Notes: generated from the letters alone by a model not told the origin. 64,000 nt of DNA from Methanogenium organophilum (GCF_026684035.1 NZ_CP113361.1:1612001-1676000), one strand, 5' to 3'. Positions 16,797 through 25,506 are shown, counted from the stretch's first letter. Translations and numbers: made by a program.

Positions 16797-17536
16797 TATT
16801 TTATCTCGTTGAATGATTCTTTCATTTTTTCAGTAATGCATCCATTAAAGAGCTTTTTTAACTCCATATGTGCATTCTCGATCCATTCAATTGCATCTTC
16901 CGGCCGGACAGAGTAGTTCGGTGCTGTATAATATTCCTCTCTGAGCAGAAATGCATTGCTCTCTTTTTTTGAGGGGAATGTCCTTCCCAAATCCAGTTTT
17001 GACAACTCAGCTCCGTTTTTGTGGACAAATTCACATCCAACAATGAAATTTGCGACGTCCTGAGGGAATTGGGGGGATACGTGAGGATAGAAATTAAAAT
17101 AGTCTCTTAATTCGAATTTTTTGTCCTCAATTTCTATCTTATTAATGTATAACAATCCAATTCGATCAATTTCTTTTATTTCAACAATTTCCTGTAGTGT
17201 ACTATAGACCTGATCAATTTTCTGGCTGAAGATTTCCCAGGATGGATACGGTTTAAGACAGTTAACTGAAATCATCCGGGGATATATCTGAATAAGGATT
17301 TTACCGTCTTCGCTGAGAAATATATCATTGGAGACAGGTTCGGCTTTTTGACTTTCTATCCCTTTTACATTGGCTTTTAATTCTAATTTATGGCTGATTT
17401 TTTGTTTCTTTTCAGGAAAATCATCCTTTAATTTATCGTATAAAATTGAAGCAAGATCTCCCTTCCATTCGGTATCTTTTGAGAATCTGAATTCACAAAC
17501 TACCTCTTGTATTGGGGAGTACTGGAGATCTGCCAT
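16796..17536 (-). CDS. TIGR04255 family protein
   Basis: The 246-residue product begins MADLQYSPIQEVVCEFRFSK; the EVVCEFRF motif and the later IGLLYINKIEIEDK are typical of the TIGR04255 family, which is sporadically distributed in bacteria and archaea. Its molecular function is not known. Its stop overlaps the start of the interrupted gene and the HEPN gene follows, so it is the first gene of the operon. AT-rich composition fits the accessory island. Confidence 0.8.
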   Translation of the reverse strand: MADLQYSPIQEVVCEFRFSKDTEWKGDLASILYDKLKDDFPEKKQKISHKLELKANVKGIESQKAEPVSNDIFLSEDGKILIQIYPRMISVNCLKPYPSWEIFSQKIDQVYSTLQEIVEIKEIDRIGLLYINKIEIEDKKFELRDYFNFYPHVSPQFPQDVANFIVGCEFVHKNGAELSKLDLGRTFPSKKESNAFLLREEYYTAPNYSVRPEDAIEWIENAHMELKKLFNGCITEKMKESFNEIK

Positions 17537-17680
17537 TATAGATCACACAAATAATGTGGTGTTGCTTTACGTTAAATGCGACTTTATATTTTATTGTTCT
17601 TACATGATCATTCACATTCCATCAATTTATGAATGTGGTGTTTATTGTTCTTCGCCGGGTTTGATAAACCCATTATTTTG

Positions 17681-17849
17681 TTCTCACACCACCCCCTCTC
17701 TCCGGTTCCACTCCCTAACCAGCCGGGCATAGCACGCCTCGCAGATACTTGTCCGCTGTTTTTCGGAGTGATGCCGCCCTCTCACCACAGACATCACAGC
17801 TCCCGAGCGAGACCGGCAACCGGCGAAAGGACGTATGATCCAGGATGCC
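17681..17849 (-). repeat. Degenerate copy of the 3' end of the primase-helicase gene (direct repeat A)
   Basis: This segment aligns with 18875-19048 in the same orientation, including an identical stretch encoding RTSICEACYARLVREWNR. Small indels put the upstream part out of frame, so it can no longer encode the zinc-finger tail. An open frame of 72 codons (17684-17902) remains but is a relic. Together with copy B it brackets about 1 kb carrying the truncated DUF3800 gene. Confidence 0.8.
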
Positions 17850-18119
17850 GTGGGAGGGACAGAAGTGAGGGGAATCCCGTTTCTTCCCCCTTTTAGCACC
17901 ATTTTAGCCGAGATCTAAATTTACCCCTGTAGCAAAATAATCCAAACGGTGAAATGTTTCAAATATTCTCAAATTTTAATTATTTTCTCCATTGGATGAG
18001 AAATATTACCAATATATCTCAATGATAATAACAGATAAGCTCAATACTATTTTTGTGGATATTTTCATCGATGTTTTAAGAAAATACGGCAAAATGATCT
18101 CAAGAAAGAGATTAAACAA
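17850..18119. other. AT-rich gap before the DUF3800 fragment
   Basis: About 270 bp without a recognisable gene. The DUF3800 frame is open back to about 18039 without a usable start codon. Confidence 0.5.
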
Positions 18120-18611
18120 ATGTCTGAATTTAAATTCAGCAATTCGAATGACCTCATAAAACGTCGGGTATTTAAATGCCTTAACACCTGCAATATTTCT
18201 ATTGCCTATTCTTATTTTAGAAAAGAAGAGATAGATCCACATTTAAATGGGAATTATCAGAATCTCTATGTTGATCTTAGCGCTTCTTTGATATCCCAAA
18301 TTTCAGCGCATTCATCCAGTGTTAAACCCATTAATCTTGTAATAGACAGGTCACTCTATGGTAGGAAAAAATCAGATTTTGACTATAATGTGACATCCAG
18401 AATACTGGATTATCCGGGGAATGGAATTGATGATGCCAATTTCATTTCAATTAAACATGTAGACTCAAAACGAGAATACTGTATTCAGGCAGTGGATTTC
18501 ATTGCGGGTGCTATCAACAGGAAATATCTGTTAAATGAAACTGAATATTACGATATAATTAAAGATAAAATGATAATGGAGCTGAATTTCTTTGACGAAT
18601 TCAAGAATTAG
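18120..18611 (+). pseudogene. DUF3800 protein, N-terminally truncated
   Basis: The 163 residues match the middle and C-terminal part of DUF3800 proteins: KFSNSNDLIKRRVFKCL, NLVIDRSLYGRKKSDFD and the conserved YCIQAVDFIAGAINRKYL. Full-length members are longer and start with a DESGD-type motif. No such motif is found upstream in any frame, although this frame is open back to about 18039. The family has an RNase H-like fold and often occurs in mobile elements and defence loci. It lies between the two direct repeats. A short functional protein cannot be excluded. Confidence 0.65.
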
Positions 18612-18874
18612 AAGATGTGAACCCTCCCTTACTTTGTCCCATCCACCTCAAGGTAGCATCATTCGTTTCAGGGAGGACTTACTCACTTACTAAGTAGAAC
18701 TACCACATTCTATTAAAATATTTTGGATTTATCCGGATATTTATCGATTATACCAAAATTTCCTTATCATCAAAATTTTATGATATTATTTTGGGAAATA
18801 AGGCCAATCTGGAATTTAATCTGCAATACCTTTTGATCATTCTATAGTGAACCAATGATCAAATAAACTTAATC
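18612..18874. other. Gap with no gene seen
   Basis: AT-rich sequence between the DUF3800 fragment and direct repeat B. It has short inverted repeats such as ACTTACTAAGT near 18690 but nothing diagnostic. Confidence 0.4.
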
Positions 18875-19048
18875 TTCTCACACCACCCCCTCTCCCCGGT
18901 TCCACTCCCTAACCAGCCGGGCATAGCACGCCTCGCAGATACTCGTCCGCTGCTCTTTGGACTGATACACCGCTGCCCCTTCACCACAGACCGAACAGCT
19001 CCCAAGCGGGACCGACGACCGGTGAAAGGACGTATGATCCAGGATGCC
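18875..19048 (-). repeat. Direct repeat B: intact 3' end of the primase-helicase gene
   Basis: This is the intact counterpart of 17681-17849. It encodes the C-terminal zinc-finger tail (CSVCGEGAAVYQSKEQRTS) of the large protein. The pair forms imperfect direct repeats in the same orientation. Confidence 0.8.
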
Positions 19049-21814
19049 AGGCAGGGGCAGGGTAGCGCCGGACGGCCTCCCTTTGTGCACCTTCGTGCTC
19101 CCTGTGGGAGTGTTGCAATCTGGTTTCCACCTCATATTTCCCGTCTGCGGCCCGGAATTCTGCAACGGCCGATTCACCACTGAATTCACCGCTTCTTTTG
19201 CACTCCCGTCGTGATCACAGACACCATCACTCCCCCATACTGAGGCAGGTGATACCGCGGTGTCGGGTGTTACCGGTAATCCGTGCAACCTCTCCTTACT
19301 CTCTGTACGCCTCTCTTCTCTCTCTTCCCCTGTACAAAAAACAGAGACAGAATGGGCTTCCGGTTTGTTTGCGCAATCCCTGGAATTCCGGTGCAAAGAG
19401 GGTGGAAGGATACGATTCTCCCCTGCACCACCTGCAGCATCACCGCCATCGTCATCATCGTCTCCATCAGAATCGCTGCCATTCACTTCTTCATCAAGCC
19501 AGACGTCCGCCTGGGCTGACCATCCCCGATAATGCAGAAGGTCAAAGGAGAAGTAGTGTTCACGCCTGCGACACTCCACGCCGCAGATCTCTTCTGCCAC
19601 GGTTGCGTCAATGAGACTTACTGCAGGGCACTTATCAAGAATACCCAGATAGGTGGACCGGCTGTTCGTGTAGCCATGCAGGAGCCGATAGGTCTGGTGA
19701 TACGAGAGACCGAGGGCATCCTGAAGCTGACGGATGGTGAATACCTGCAGGTCCAGCCGGGTGATCGTTGCAAGGGCAGCCGACTCGTTTCGGGTCAGCT
19801 TCGTCTCCTGCCCGCCGACATTGCCGTTGATCGCAAGAAAGAGCTGCCGGGCATAGACGAAGTCATCATACGTAGAAATGACAGTCCCGTCCTCATCCTT
19901 CTCCCGCTGAAGGAAGTTCAGCACTGCGTGACACTTGATCAGGTCGAAGAGCATCGCCGGGTTGCGTCGGTTATGGGCCGCTGAAAAGTTTATCCGACCG
20001 GCAAACGGGATACGCACCTGCCGGACGGCCCCTTTCAGGATCTCCCACATCGCCCGGCAGACAAGAACGTCCGGGTCATTGGTTGCCGAAGGCACCATTC
20101 CCATCTCAACCTGTTTCAGATGGGCAAGAACTGCCCGGTCCTGACCGGTTGAGTCGTCTATCCAGACCGTGAGCATCCGATTCATCACCTGATCGTCTCC
20201 GATGGCCTCCACCTTGGCAAGCCACCAGACGCACCGCTCAGGGATGCTGCATAACTTGAGATGCCGATCGCGGGTGAGCGTCCGGTGCTCAACCGGTTCC
20301 TGGAAATTGGCTGTTGCAGACTTCAGGAGTTCCTGCATGTCGTCTGAAAGTGCGACGTCATCAAAGAGAATTACCGTCCCCGGCAGGAGGTCTTCGTAGT
20401 AAAAGAGCGCCTTGTTCGAGACCGTGCCCTTCAGCCGGTACGCCTCGGGCAGAAGGCGGAGCATCGCATTGCAGGCATGGGTCTTGCCCTTGCCGGAGTT
20501 GCCGGATATGGCAACGTGCAGACCGGAGGTGTTCTCCACTGATTGTGAGGCAACGGACATCGCCAGGCACTCGGCGACCGTCTGGTCGCCGACATGGTTG
20601 CGGTGGAAGACGTCAAGGAGGAACTGGACCGGGTCGCCGTTTGTAAGAATCTCCAATGCCTGTTTGCGTTGTTCCTGCATTTCCGCTGAGGTGTCCGGCA
20701 GAAGAGGAGGAGATGGGAGATTCTCCGGCGGTTCTTCAGAACGGTGTGACGACTCCTTTTTGGGTGGTCTCGTCCCACCGTTTTCTTTCCCTGCGGCCCG
20801 CTCCGGTTCATACATGGCCCGGAGTTCCTGCCAGCGCTGGCTGCCGCCGCCGCAGGAGTTGTGATGGCATCCGGCAAAGAGGGCACCGTTTCCAAACTGG
20901 ATGGCAAACGCCCCGTCGGTGTGGGCGCTGGAGAACGGGCAGGTGTCGAGGGTGAATAACGTGCCGCCCTGCCAGGGTTTTTCGGTTTTGACGCTGATGC
21001 CGTGGGTCGTGAGCCAGTGTCCCAGGTCAAACGAACCCCGGCGTTTGCCGGTCGCGGGGACGGAGCGGGGAATCGCATCGGCCAGTTCCCGGAGGAGTGC
21101 TTCGGAAACGATCTGCGGCTCATCGGGGGCGGAGCAGATGCGGGCTCTCCGGTGGGGCCTCTCAGGAGTGCTGTCCCCCTTTCTGGCTGTTGTCCCGTAG
21201 AGTTTCCAGATGCGTCCGGCGTTGAAGTTCGCGGTGTCGCAGTGGACGGTTGCGTCTGAGAAGAGGGCATCGAGGACGGTGAGACACCCCTTCACGAGCC
21301 GGGTGGCCTCGCCATCGTTCGGGAGGTCGATTGCGTACAGGAGGTGGGCACCGTTGCCGGAGTCGGCGAGGATTGGTTCCGGAAATCCTCTCTTTGTGAG
21401 CCAGGCCGCAACGTCTTCGGCCCGCTCAAGGGCGGCGGCATGTTCCGCGTCGGTCGCGGAGACACCGCTTGGCCGGACGGGGTCAAAGTCAATCGGGAGC
21501 CACCGGCGGCGGCAGATGTCTGCGTCAGCAGTGGTGGCGTCACTCCGGGAAAGATGTTGTTTGACACGATTCGCCCGCCGGGAGAGGAGGGCCGGGTTCA
21601 CCTCGTTCAGGGTGACATAGATGCCGTGTACATCGGTGAAACGGTTCATCGCTGCCGCCCGCTCTGCCATCGCATCGAAGTCGGTGAAGTAGCCGCTGTG
21701 CACGCCGCCGTCGCCGAGGGCCCGGAGTTCGACGACGGCTCCGTCGGAAAAGAGCAGGGAGAGGGTGTCCCGGATCTCCCGGAAGCGTTCGTCTTTTGGC
21801 TGGTTGGCACTCAT
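18878..21814 (-). CDS. Primase-helicase fusion protein of plasmid/provirus type
   Basis: The 978-residue product starts at ATG 21814, which overlaps the stop of the preceding gene (ATGA) and has GGGGTG upstream. The N-terminal third looks like an archaeo-eukaryotic primase: acidic LPIDFDPVRPSG (about 106-117), SGNGAHLLYAI and RIWKLYGTTARKG. Next is a CHC2-like finger (CPFSSAH to CHHNSC). A helicase-like ATPase has Walker A SGNSGKGKTHA (about 437-447) and Walker B TVILFDDVALS. A winged-helix region, an Asp-rich linker and a C-terminal zinc finger follow. It probably primes and unwinds DNA for an extrachromosomal or integrated element. Confidence 0.8.
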   Translation of the reverse strand: MSANQPKDERFREIRDTLSLLFSDGAVVELRALGDGGVHSGYFTDFDAMAERAAAMNRFTDVHGIYVTLNEVNPALLSRRANRVKQHLSRSDATTADADICRRRWLPIDFDPVRPSGVSATDAEHAAALERAEDVAAWLTKRGFPEPILADSGNGAHLLYAIDLPNDGEATRLVKGCLTVLDALFSDATVHCDTANFNAGRIWKLYGTTARKGDSTPERPHRRARICSAPDEPQIVSEALLRELADAIPRSVPATGKRRGSFDLGHWLTTHGISVKTEKPWQGGTLFTLDTCPFSSAHTDGAFAIQFGNGALFAGCHHNSCGGGSQRWQELRAMYEPERAAGKENGGTRPPKKESSHRSEEPPENLPSPPLLPDTSAEMQEQRKQALEILTNGDPVQFLLDVFHRNHVGDQTVAECLAMSVASQSVENTSGLHVAISGNSGKGKTHACNAMLRLLPEAYRLKGTVSNKALFYYEDLLPGTVILFDDVALSDDMQELLKSATANFQEPVEHRTLTRDRHLKLCSIPERCVWWLAKVEAIGDDQVMNRMLTVWIDDSTGQDRAVLAHLKQVEMGMVPSATNDPDVLVCRAMWEILKGAVRQVRIPFAGRINFSAAHNRRNPAMLFDLIKCHAVLNFLQREKDEDGTVISTYDDFVYARQLFLAINGNVGGQETKLTRNESAALATITRLDLQVFTIRQLQDALGLSYHQTYRLLHGYTNSRSTYLGILDKCPAVSLIDATVAEEICGVECRRREHYFSFDLLHYRGWSAQADVWLDEEVNGSDSDGDDDDDGGDAAGGAGENRILPPSLHRNSRDCANKPEAHSVSVFCTGEEREERRTESKERLHGLPVTPDTAVSPASVWGSDGVCDHDGSAKEAVNSVVNRPLQNSGPQTGNMRWKPDCNTPTGSTKVHKGRPSGATLPLPGILDHTSFHRSSVPLGSCSVCGEGAAVYQSKEQRTSICEACYARLVREWNRGEGVV

Positions 21815-22167
21815 ACGAAACACCCCATGATGTCGGGCATCACCGGGAAGAGCGGGGCGGAGACGGCCTCACCACGGACCACCTGCCGGAAACTTGCCAG
21901 GGGGACGGAAAAGAGGCCCGTCCGGGTGACCACCAGCACCGCCCGGCCGGAGGTATGGACGGTGATGTGTCCGTCGATGACGGTCGTTCCGAAGATGGCT
22001 TTGTCGGGGCGGACGTCTCTGTCCCCGATCCGGGCGAGAGGCACGCTCTGCCCGTAGGTGAGCAGGGTGTGGGTGTCGTCTCTCGTGAGGGGATAGGTCT
22101 CCTCTGCGATGGTGATGGAGAGGGTTCCCCCTCTCCCGCGGGCGATCGTGCCGGGTTCAGTCTGCAT
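21811..22167 (-). CDS. Unknown small protein upstream of the primase-helicase
   Basis: The 118-residue product starts MQTEPGTIARGRGG; GGGTGGTG precedes the ATG at 22167, and a GTG at 22176 is also open. It overlaps the upstream gene and its TGA overlaps the ATG of the primase-helicase gene, so it is part of a tightly coupled operon. The sequence is rich in beta-prone segments (GHITVHTSGRAVLVVTRTGL). No family is recognised. Confidence 0.65.
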   Translation of the reverse strand: MQTEPGTIARGRGGTLSITIAEETYPLTRDDTHTLLTYGQSVPLARIGDRDVRPDKAIFGTTVIDGHITVHTSGRAVLVVTRTGLFSVPLASFRQVVRGEAVSAPLFPVMPDIMGCFV

Positions 22168-22582
22168 CTGCACCACCCGGATTCCTGTTCTGTTCCCTGC
22201 CCTGATTCCGGGCCTGTTTGTGAGCCTGTTTGTTGCTATGTTCCCTATCCTGTTCGTGGTCCTGTTTATTACCCTGTTTGTGACCTTGTTTGTGGCCCTT
22301 TTTTGGCGTTTTGGTCAGGGTAATCGCATAGACGTGCTGTCCGGTCCGTTTGACTGCAATCTCTGAGATATCCCCGCCGTGTGCGTGAATCTCTGTGGAA
22401 AGTGTATGCGGGACGAGGAAGAGCGGGACCGGCCCGGCCCTGATGCGCTTCCCTGCATCATTCGTGGTGTTTATCTTTTTAGCCGCCGATTGTTCATCGG
22501 CAGTTCCTGACATTTCACTGTTGGCGCAGGGTTTTGTGGTGGGGCTGCCTTCTTCTATCGGTTTTCGGTCTGCGGGTTGCAT
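22157..22582 (-). CDS. Unknown protein with low-complexity HKQ-type repeat tail
   Basis: The 141-residue product has an ordered middle (VPLFLVPHTLSTEIHAHGG) and a C-terminal repeat region, KKGHKQGHKQGNKQDHEQ and further variants, encoded by 12- to 15-bp repeats. Its start overlaps the upstream gene and its end overlaps the next one. The tail is very basic and polar and could bind nucleic acid. Function unknown. Confidence 0.6.
   Translation of the reverse strand: MQPADRKPIEEGSPTTKPCANSEMSGTADEQSAAKKINTTNDAGKRIRAGPVPLFLVPHTLSTEIHAHGGDISEIAVKRTGQHVYAITLTKTPKKGHKQGHKQGNKQDHEQDREHSNKQAHKQARNQGREQNRNPGGADAD
22200..22300 (-). repeat. Degenerate short tandem repeats within the coding region
   Basis: Repeated units of the CCTGTTTGTGAC type (plus-strand reading) occur with several variants. 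They encode the HKQ/NKQ-rich tail of the unknown 141-residue protein. Confidence 0.6.
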
Positions 22583-22812
22583 GTCCGCACCTCCCTCTCT
22601 GGCATGATCTGCCGGTTCTGTTCTTCTGCGATTTTTTCTTCTGCAATCTGTTCTTCTGTAATCTGTTCTTCTGTGATTCGTTCTGTGGTGATTCGTGTTT
22701 CTTCTGCGATTCGGTTCTCACGGACGACGGGCAACGCGATGGGCAACGCGATGGGCGTAGAGTGCGGGTCCGGGATGTGGTTGCGATTTATCTTCGGTTC
22801 TGTTTTTCTCAT
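22555..22812 (-). CDS. Small repeat-containing protein, first gene of the primase operon
   Basis: The 85-residue product starts MRKTEPKINRNHIPDP; AGGAG lies 10 bp before its ATG. It contains direct repeats PIALPIALP and a run of five-residue units (ITEEQ, IAEEK, IAEEQ) predicted to be helical. The stop lies within the start of the next gene. Because it is repeat-rich it might be a spurious frame, but the ribosome site and coupling support it. Confidence 0.55.
   Translation of the reverse strand: MRKTEPKINRNHIPDPHSTPIALPIALPVVRENRIAEETRITTERITEEQITEEQIAEEKIAEEQNRQIMPEREVRTCNPQTENR
22618..22714 (-). repeat. 15-bp tandem repeats within the coding region
   Basis: Units such as ATCTGTTCTTCTGTA recur with point changes at 22645-22680, with degenerate copies on both sides. 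They keep the reading frame and encode the helical (I-T/A-E-E-Q) repeat. Confidence 0.65.
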
Positions 22813-23010
22813 GGAGTTTTACTCCTGTGCGACAGCGTTTCCTGTGCACAGAAGATAATTGGGCGAATGGGAGTATAAAGAAAAAGTGTGCGATGTGTAT
22901 GTAATAATTTGAATAAAAATATGCTTGAGCGGAATTTAGAATTTTAGATAGTTCCGTGTAAAATCTGGAAAAACTGAAAGCACGAATTGACGGTTTATTT
23001 TGATGATTTA
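22813..23010. other. AT-rich gap upstream of the primase operon
   Basis: About 200 bp, probably containing the promoter of the minus-strand primase operon. No gene is seen. Confidence 0.4.
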
Positions 23011-23070
23011 ATGGCAAACTGGCAAACTGCCAGTCTTAGGATTCTGGGGGTTCGAGTCTCTTCCCTCTCT
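23011..23070 (+). other. tRNA-Leu(UAG)-like remnant, possible attachment-site scar
   Basis: The segment reads like a decayed tRNA: GGCAAACTGGCAAACTGCC in the D-loop position, CTTAGGA as an anticodon loop with UAG, and GGGGG-TTCGAGT-CTCTT as a T-arm (stem with G-U pairs). The long variable arm expected in tRNA-Leu and the 5' acceptor strand are missing. A functional tRNA is unlikely. It lies on the edge of the primase operon, where integrated elements often leave partial tRNA genes. Confidence 0.4.
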
Positions 23071-23236
23071 TTTCTCATCATGGGTGGGGGTTATCGTTGT
23101 CCTGTTATTATTGAACCTCTGAAGACAAGGTTCGGATTATACTCCTCGAACATGAGGTTGGGGTTATAGTTAGTTTTGAAAAATGTCACTATTGGACTAA
23201 CGGCGTTCTTGCTGGGAAAAAAGACCGATTAAATTA

Positions 23237-23947
23237 TCAATCAAGAAAATCGTCTATTCTAAATGATATCAGAATTGGAACATTACTTACTGTAAGGCCT
23301 TTACCATCTGAATCCTCTTTTGCATCAAAAGGCCACATTCTACAACGTTTATCTTTTGGATTCTGTGTCATAACTACGCCACCAAAACCGGGTTTAATTT
23401 TTGTTGGGACGATTCGGCATATCTTTCCATTATATACGTGGTTTTCAATATGTGAGCACGTTCGAGGATCTTGATTACATATACTACAAATGCATTCTTC
23501 GATAACAACCTCTGGGCTGACATACATTCCCTTCCCATATGCCGTTTCAATTTGGGTACTTACATCTCGAAGAGTTATCTCTATAAAAAATCGCACATCC
23601 TTTGGAAAATTCAAAGCTGGTAAAACACTTTCAAATCGTTCAATACAATTCTGAAGTAGAAACCAAACGCGTTGAACATCTTTCGGGCGTGTTATCCAAT
23701 CCATTGATGAAACAATTGAAGAAATTTCTGATAATTCTTCAATTCCCCTAAAATAAATACCAAAAATTAGTGCTACATATTTCGCTTCAGAACTTGCATT
23801 TTCATCAGACGTGATAATCATTTTACATTGTTTAATTTTTACATTGGCCTTTTTTGATGCAGACGAGTAATCCATATCTTGGATATTCTGCAAACATCGA
23901 GATGCCGTTTTATAAAATAGTTTAACTATTTTTTTAAAGCTCTTCAT
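23237..23947 (-). CDS. Unknown AT-rich-block protein with cysteine cluster
   Basis: The 236-residue product is mostly helical in the first two thirds. A Cys/His cluster (EECICSICNQDPRTCSHIE) and a further C (KRCRMWPF) may bind zinc. Its start overlaps the end of the upstream gene by 14 bp, so the two are probably cotranscribed. No family is recognised. Confidence 0.6.
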   Translation of the reverse strand: MKSFKKIVKLFYKTASRCLQNIQDMDYSSASKKANVKIKQCKMIITSDENASSEAKYVALIFGIYFRGIEELSEISSIVSSMDWITRPKDVQRVWFLLQNCIERFESVLPALNFPKDVRFFIEITLRDVSTQIETAYGKGMYVSPEVVIEECICSICNQDPRTCSHIENHVYNGKICRIVPTKIKPGFGGVVMTQNPKDKRCRMWPFDAKEDSDGKGLTVSNVPILISFRIDDFLD

Positions 23948-24458
23948 TTTCAGAATGATTTATCGAATTTAAAATTTGATTAAGTGTCTCCCCATCCCCA
24001 AGATAATCTATACTAACAATTTTTTCGGGCTTTTGTATTTTTAATTTTAAATGGATTTTGGGATTAAACAATTTACTAGTAATCCAGGTACTTAAGATGG
24101 TTACGATGATTGGGAGCGCAATTTCTTTAACAAGTATTGTTCCAAAATACAAGTCATCACACCGCCTTTCATACAGCGGTGTTTTAATGCCAAAATCGTG
24201 TAAAGCAAGAACATTGACACCCTTGCTTTTAAGGATTTTATAAAGACGCAGTGACTCCGCGGTCTCAATATAATTTTCGGCATTAGTGGTTGTTTCGATA
24301 TTTTCAGGCAAACATAAAACATCAAATGATTCCTCATCAAATTGGGGATTTAGAGTTTTGATATTGTCGAATCCCTTCCAATGGGGTAAAGTCGGGCTCA
24401 TTATTGACTTATTCATACAGAGGGAATTATAGGTAACGATATTGTTAAAAATGGTCAT
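23934..24458 (-). CDS. Unknown protein with one TM segment
   Basis: The 174-residue product has a soluble N-terminal half (FDVLCLPENIETTTNAENY) and a TM helix at about 112-130 (EIALPIIVTILSTWITSKLF), then a short tail. The N-terminal half contains NVLALHDFGI, which could be part of a small alpha/beta domain. It is cotranscribed with the gene at 23237. Function unknown. Confidence 0.55.
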   Translation of the reverse strand: MTIFNNIVTYNSLCMNKSIMSPTLPHWKGFDNIKTLNPQFDEESFDVLCLPENIETTTNAENYIETAESLRLYKILKSKGVNVLALHDFGIKTPLYERRCDDLYFGTILVKEIALPIIVTILSTWITSKLFNPKIHLKLKIQKPEKIVSIDYLGDGETLNQILNSINHSENEEL

Positions 24459-24637
24459 AAAAAATATAGGAGAATTTTGATTAACCTCTGATTAAGGCAC
24501 TACCGTGTATTAACCATTTATATGTTGATGGCATTACTATGGGGATTATGGAAATTCTCTTCAAGATATTGATATAATTCTTCAATAGAATCCGTTAGTA
24601 TTCATTTCATTTTCAAGGTGTATGAATCACATACTCT

Positions 24638-25405
24638 TCATGTGCTCATTTTTTTCATGCATCTTTCAATTCTCTTATCCCAATCCCCAGTCCAACCCTG
24701 CATTTTTGCCTCATTTGCAAGACGGATCGCCTCATCATAATTCTTTTGCTTTTCCATAATTATGCAGAGCTGTTTATATCCCGCATGAGAAGGAAGTTGA
24801 CCACATTCTTTCAGAAATGCTTGTTTTGCCTTTTTGGAAAGTGCAATTTGTTGTTTGCATGCTTCAATTGCAGTAGGTAGAGCAAAGTCATCCATATCAC
24901 GATTGCGATAGTAAATCTCCTTTTTTGCCTGGTATAAGAAATGCCGATCCATAATTGGCGTTCGATTTGAGATACTACTTTCTGCTTTCTCAATCAGTTT
25001 ATACCCAATTCTTCGATATTCAGGTTGTTTAACCCAACCTGATAGATTTGATAAAAATGCAACCTCGGATTGACTCGAAGATGTGATTTTCCCGTGTACA
25101 AGTGAATCGGGACTTAAACCTAGAGGCCTGTAAATAGAGAGTAGTATATTTTGTTCGTCAGAAGTTAATGTATTCAGCCACCATTCTTGGAGTTTGTAAT
25201 ACTCAATTTCCCCTCCGACAGAGCCACTAATTATTTTGTTAATTTTCACTTGTTGTTGAATCGGTGGTATATAATCAGGTGATTTTATTTTTACTGTATT
25301 GTTTACCATTTGGGATTTCTTCTCGCAATCCTCACAGCGTTCAACACCAGATAATTTTGAAAAAAAACCTAAACGTTTCCCACAATCTCTACAGAACTTA
25401 CTCAT
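24638..25405 (-). CDS. Zinc-ribbon protein with helical repeat C-terminus
   Basis: The 255-residue protein starts MSKFCRDCGKRLGFFSK, and a second CEDC pair completes a zinc ribbon. The rest is helical, ending with a TPR-like unit (QKNYDEAIRLANEAKMQGW). The start at 25405 is preferred over 25414 because the zinc ribbon usually lies at the extreme N-terminus. Function unknown; the gene stands alone in the AT-rich block. Confidence 0.65.
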   Translation of the reverse strand: MSKFCRDCGKRLGFFSKLSGVERCEDCEKKSQMVNNTVKIKSPDYIPPIQQQVKINKIISGSVGGEIEYYKLQEWWLNTLTSDEQNILLSIYRPLGLSPDSLVHGKITSSSQSEVAFLSNLSGWVKQPEYRRIGYKLIEKAESSISNRTPIMDRHFLYQAKKEIYYRNRDMDDFALPTAIEACKQQIALSKKAKQAFLKECGQLPSHAGYKQLCIIMEKQKNYDEAIRLANEAKMQGWTGDWDKRIERCMKKMST

Positions 25406-25506
25406 TTCTACCAACGATGCAAAATATCAATTAAGTTACGAAGAAGTTTCCCATTTTATTTTACCTAAATATATCGTAGACTATTATCCACTGTCGAAAA
25501 TTAATA

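Noticed and set aside
17684-17902. 72-codon frame as an independent zinc-finger gene
   Set aside because: It is a frame-shifted copy of the primase-helicase 3' end with indels, so it is annotated as a repeat relic.
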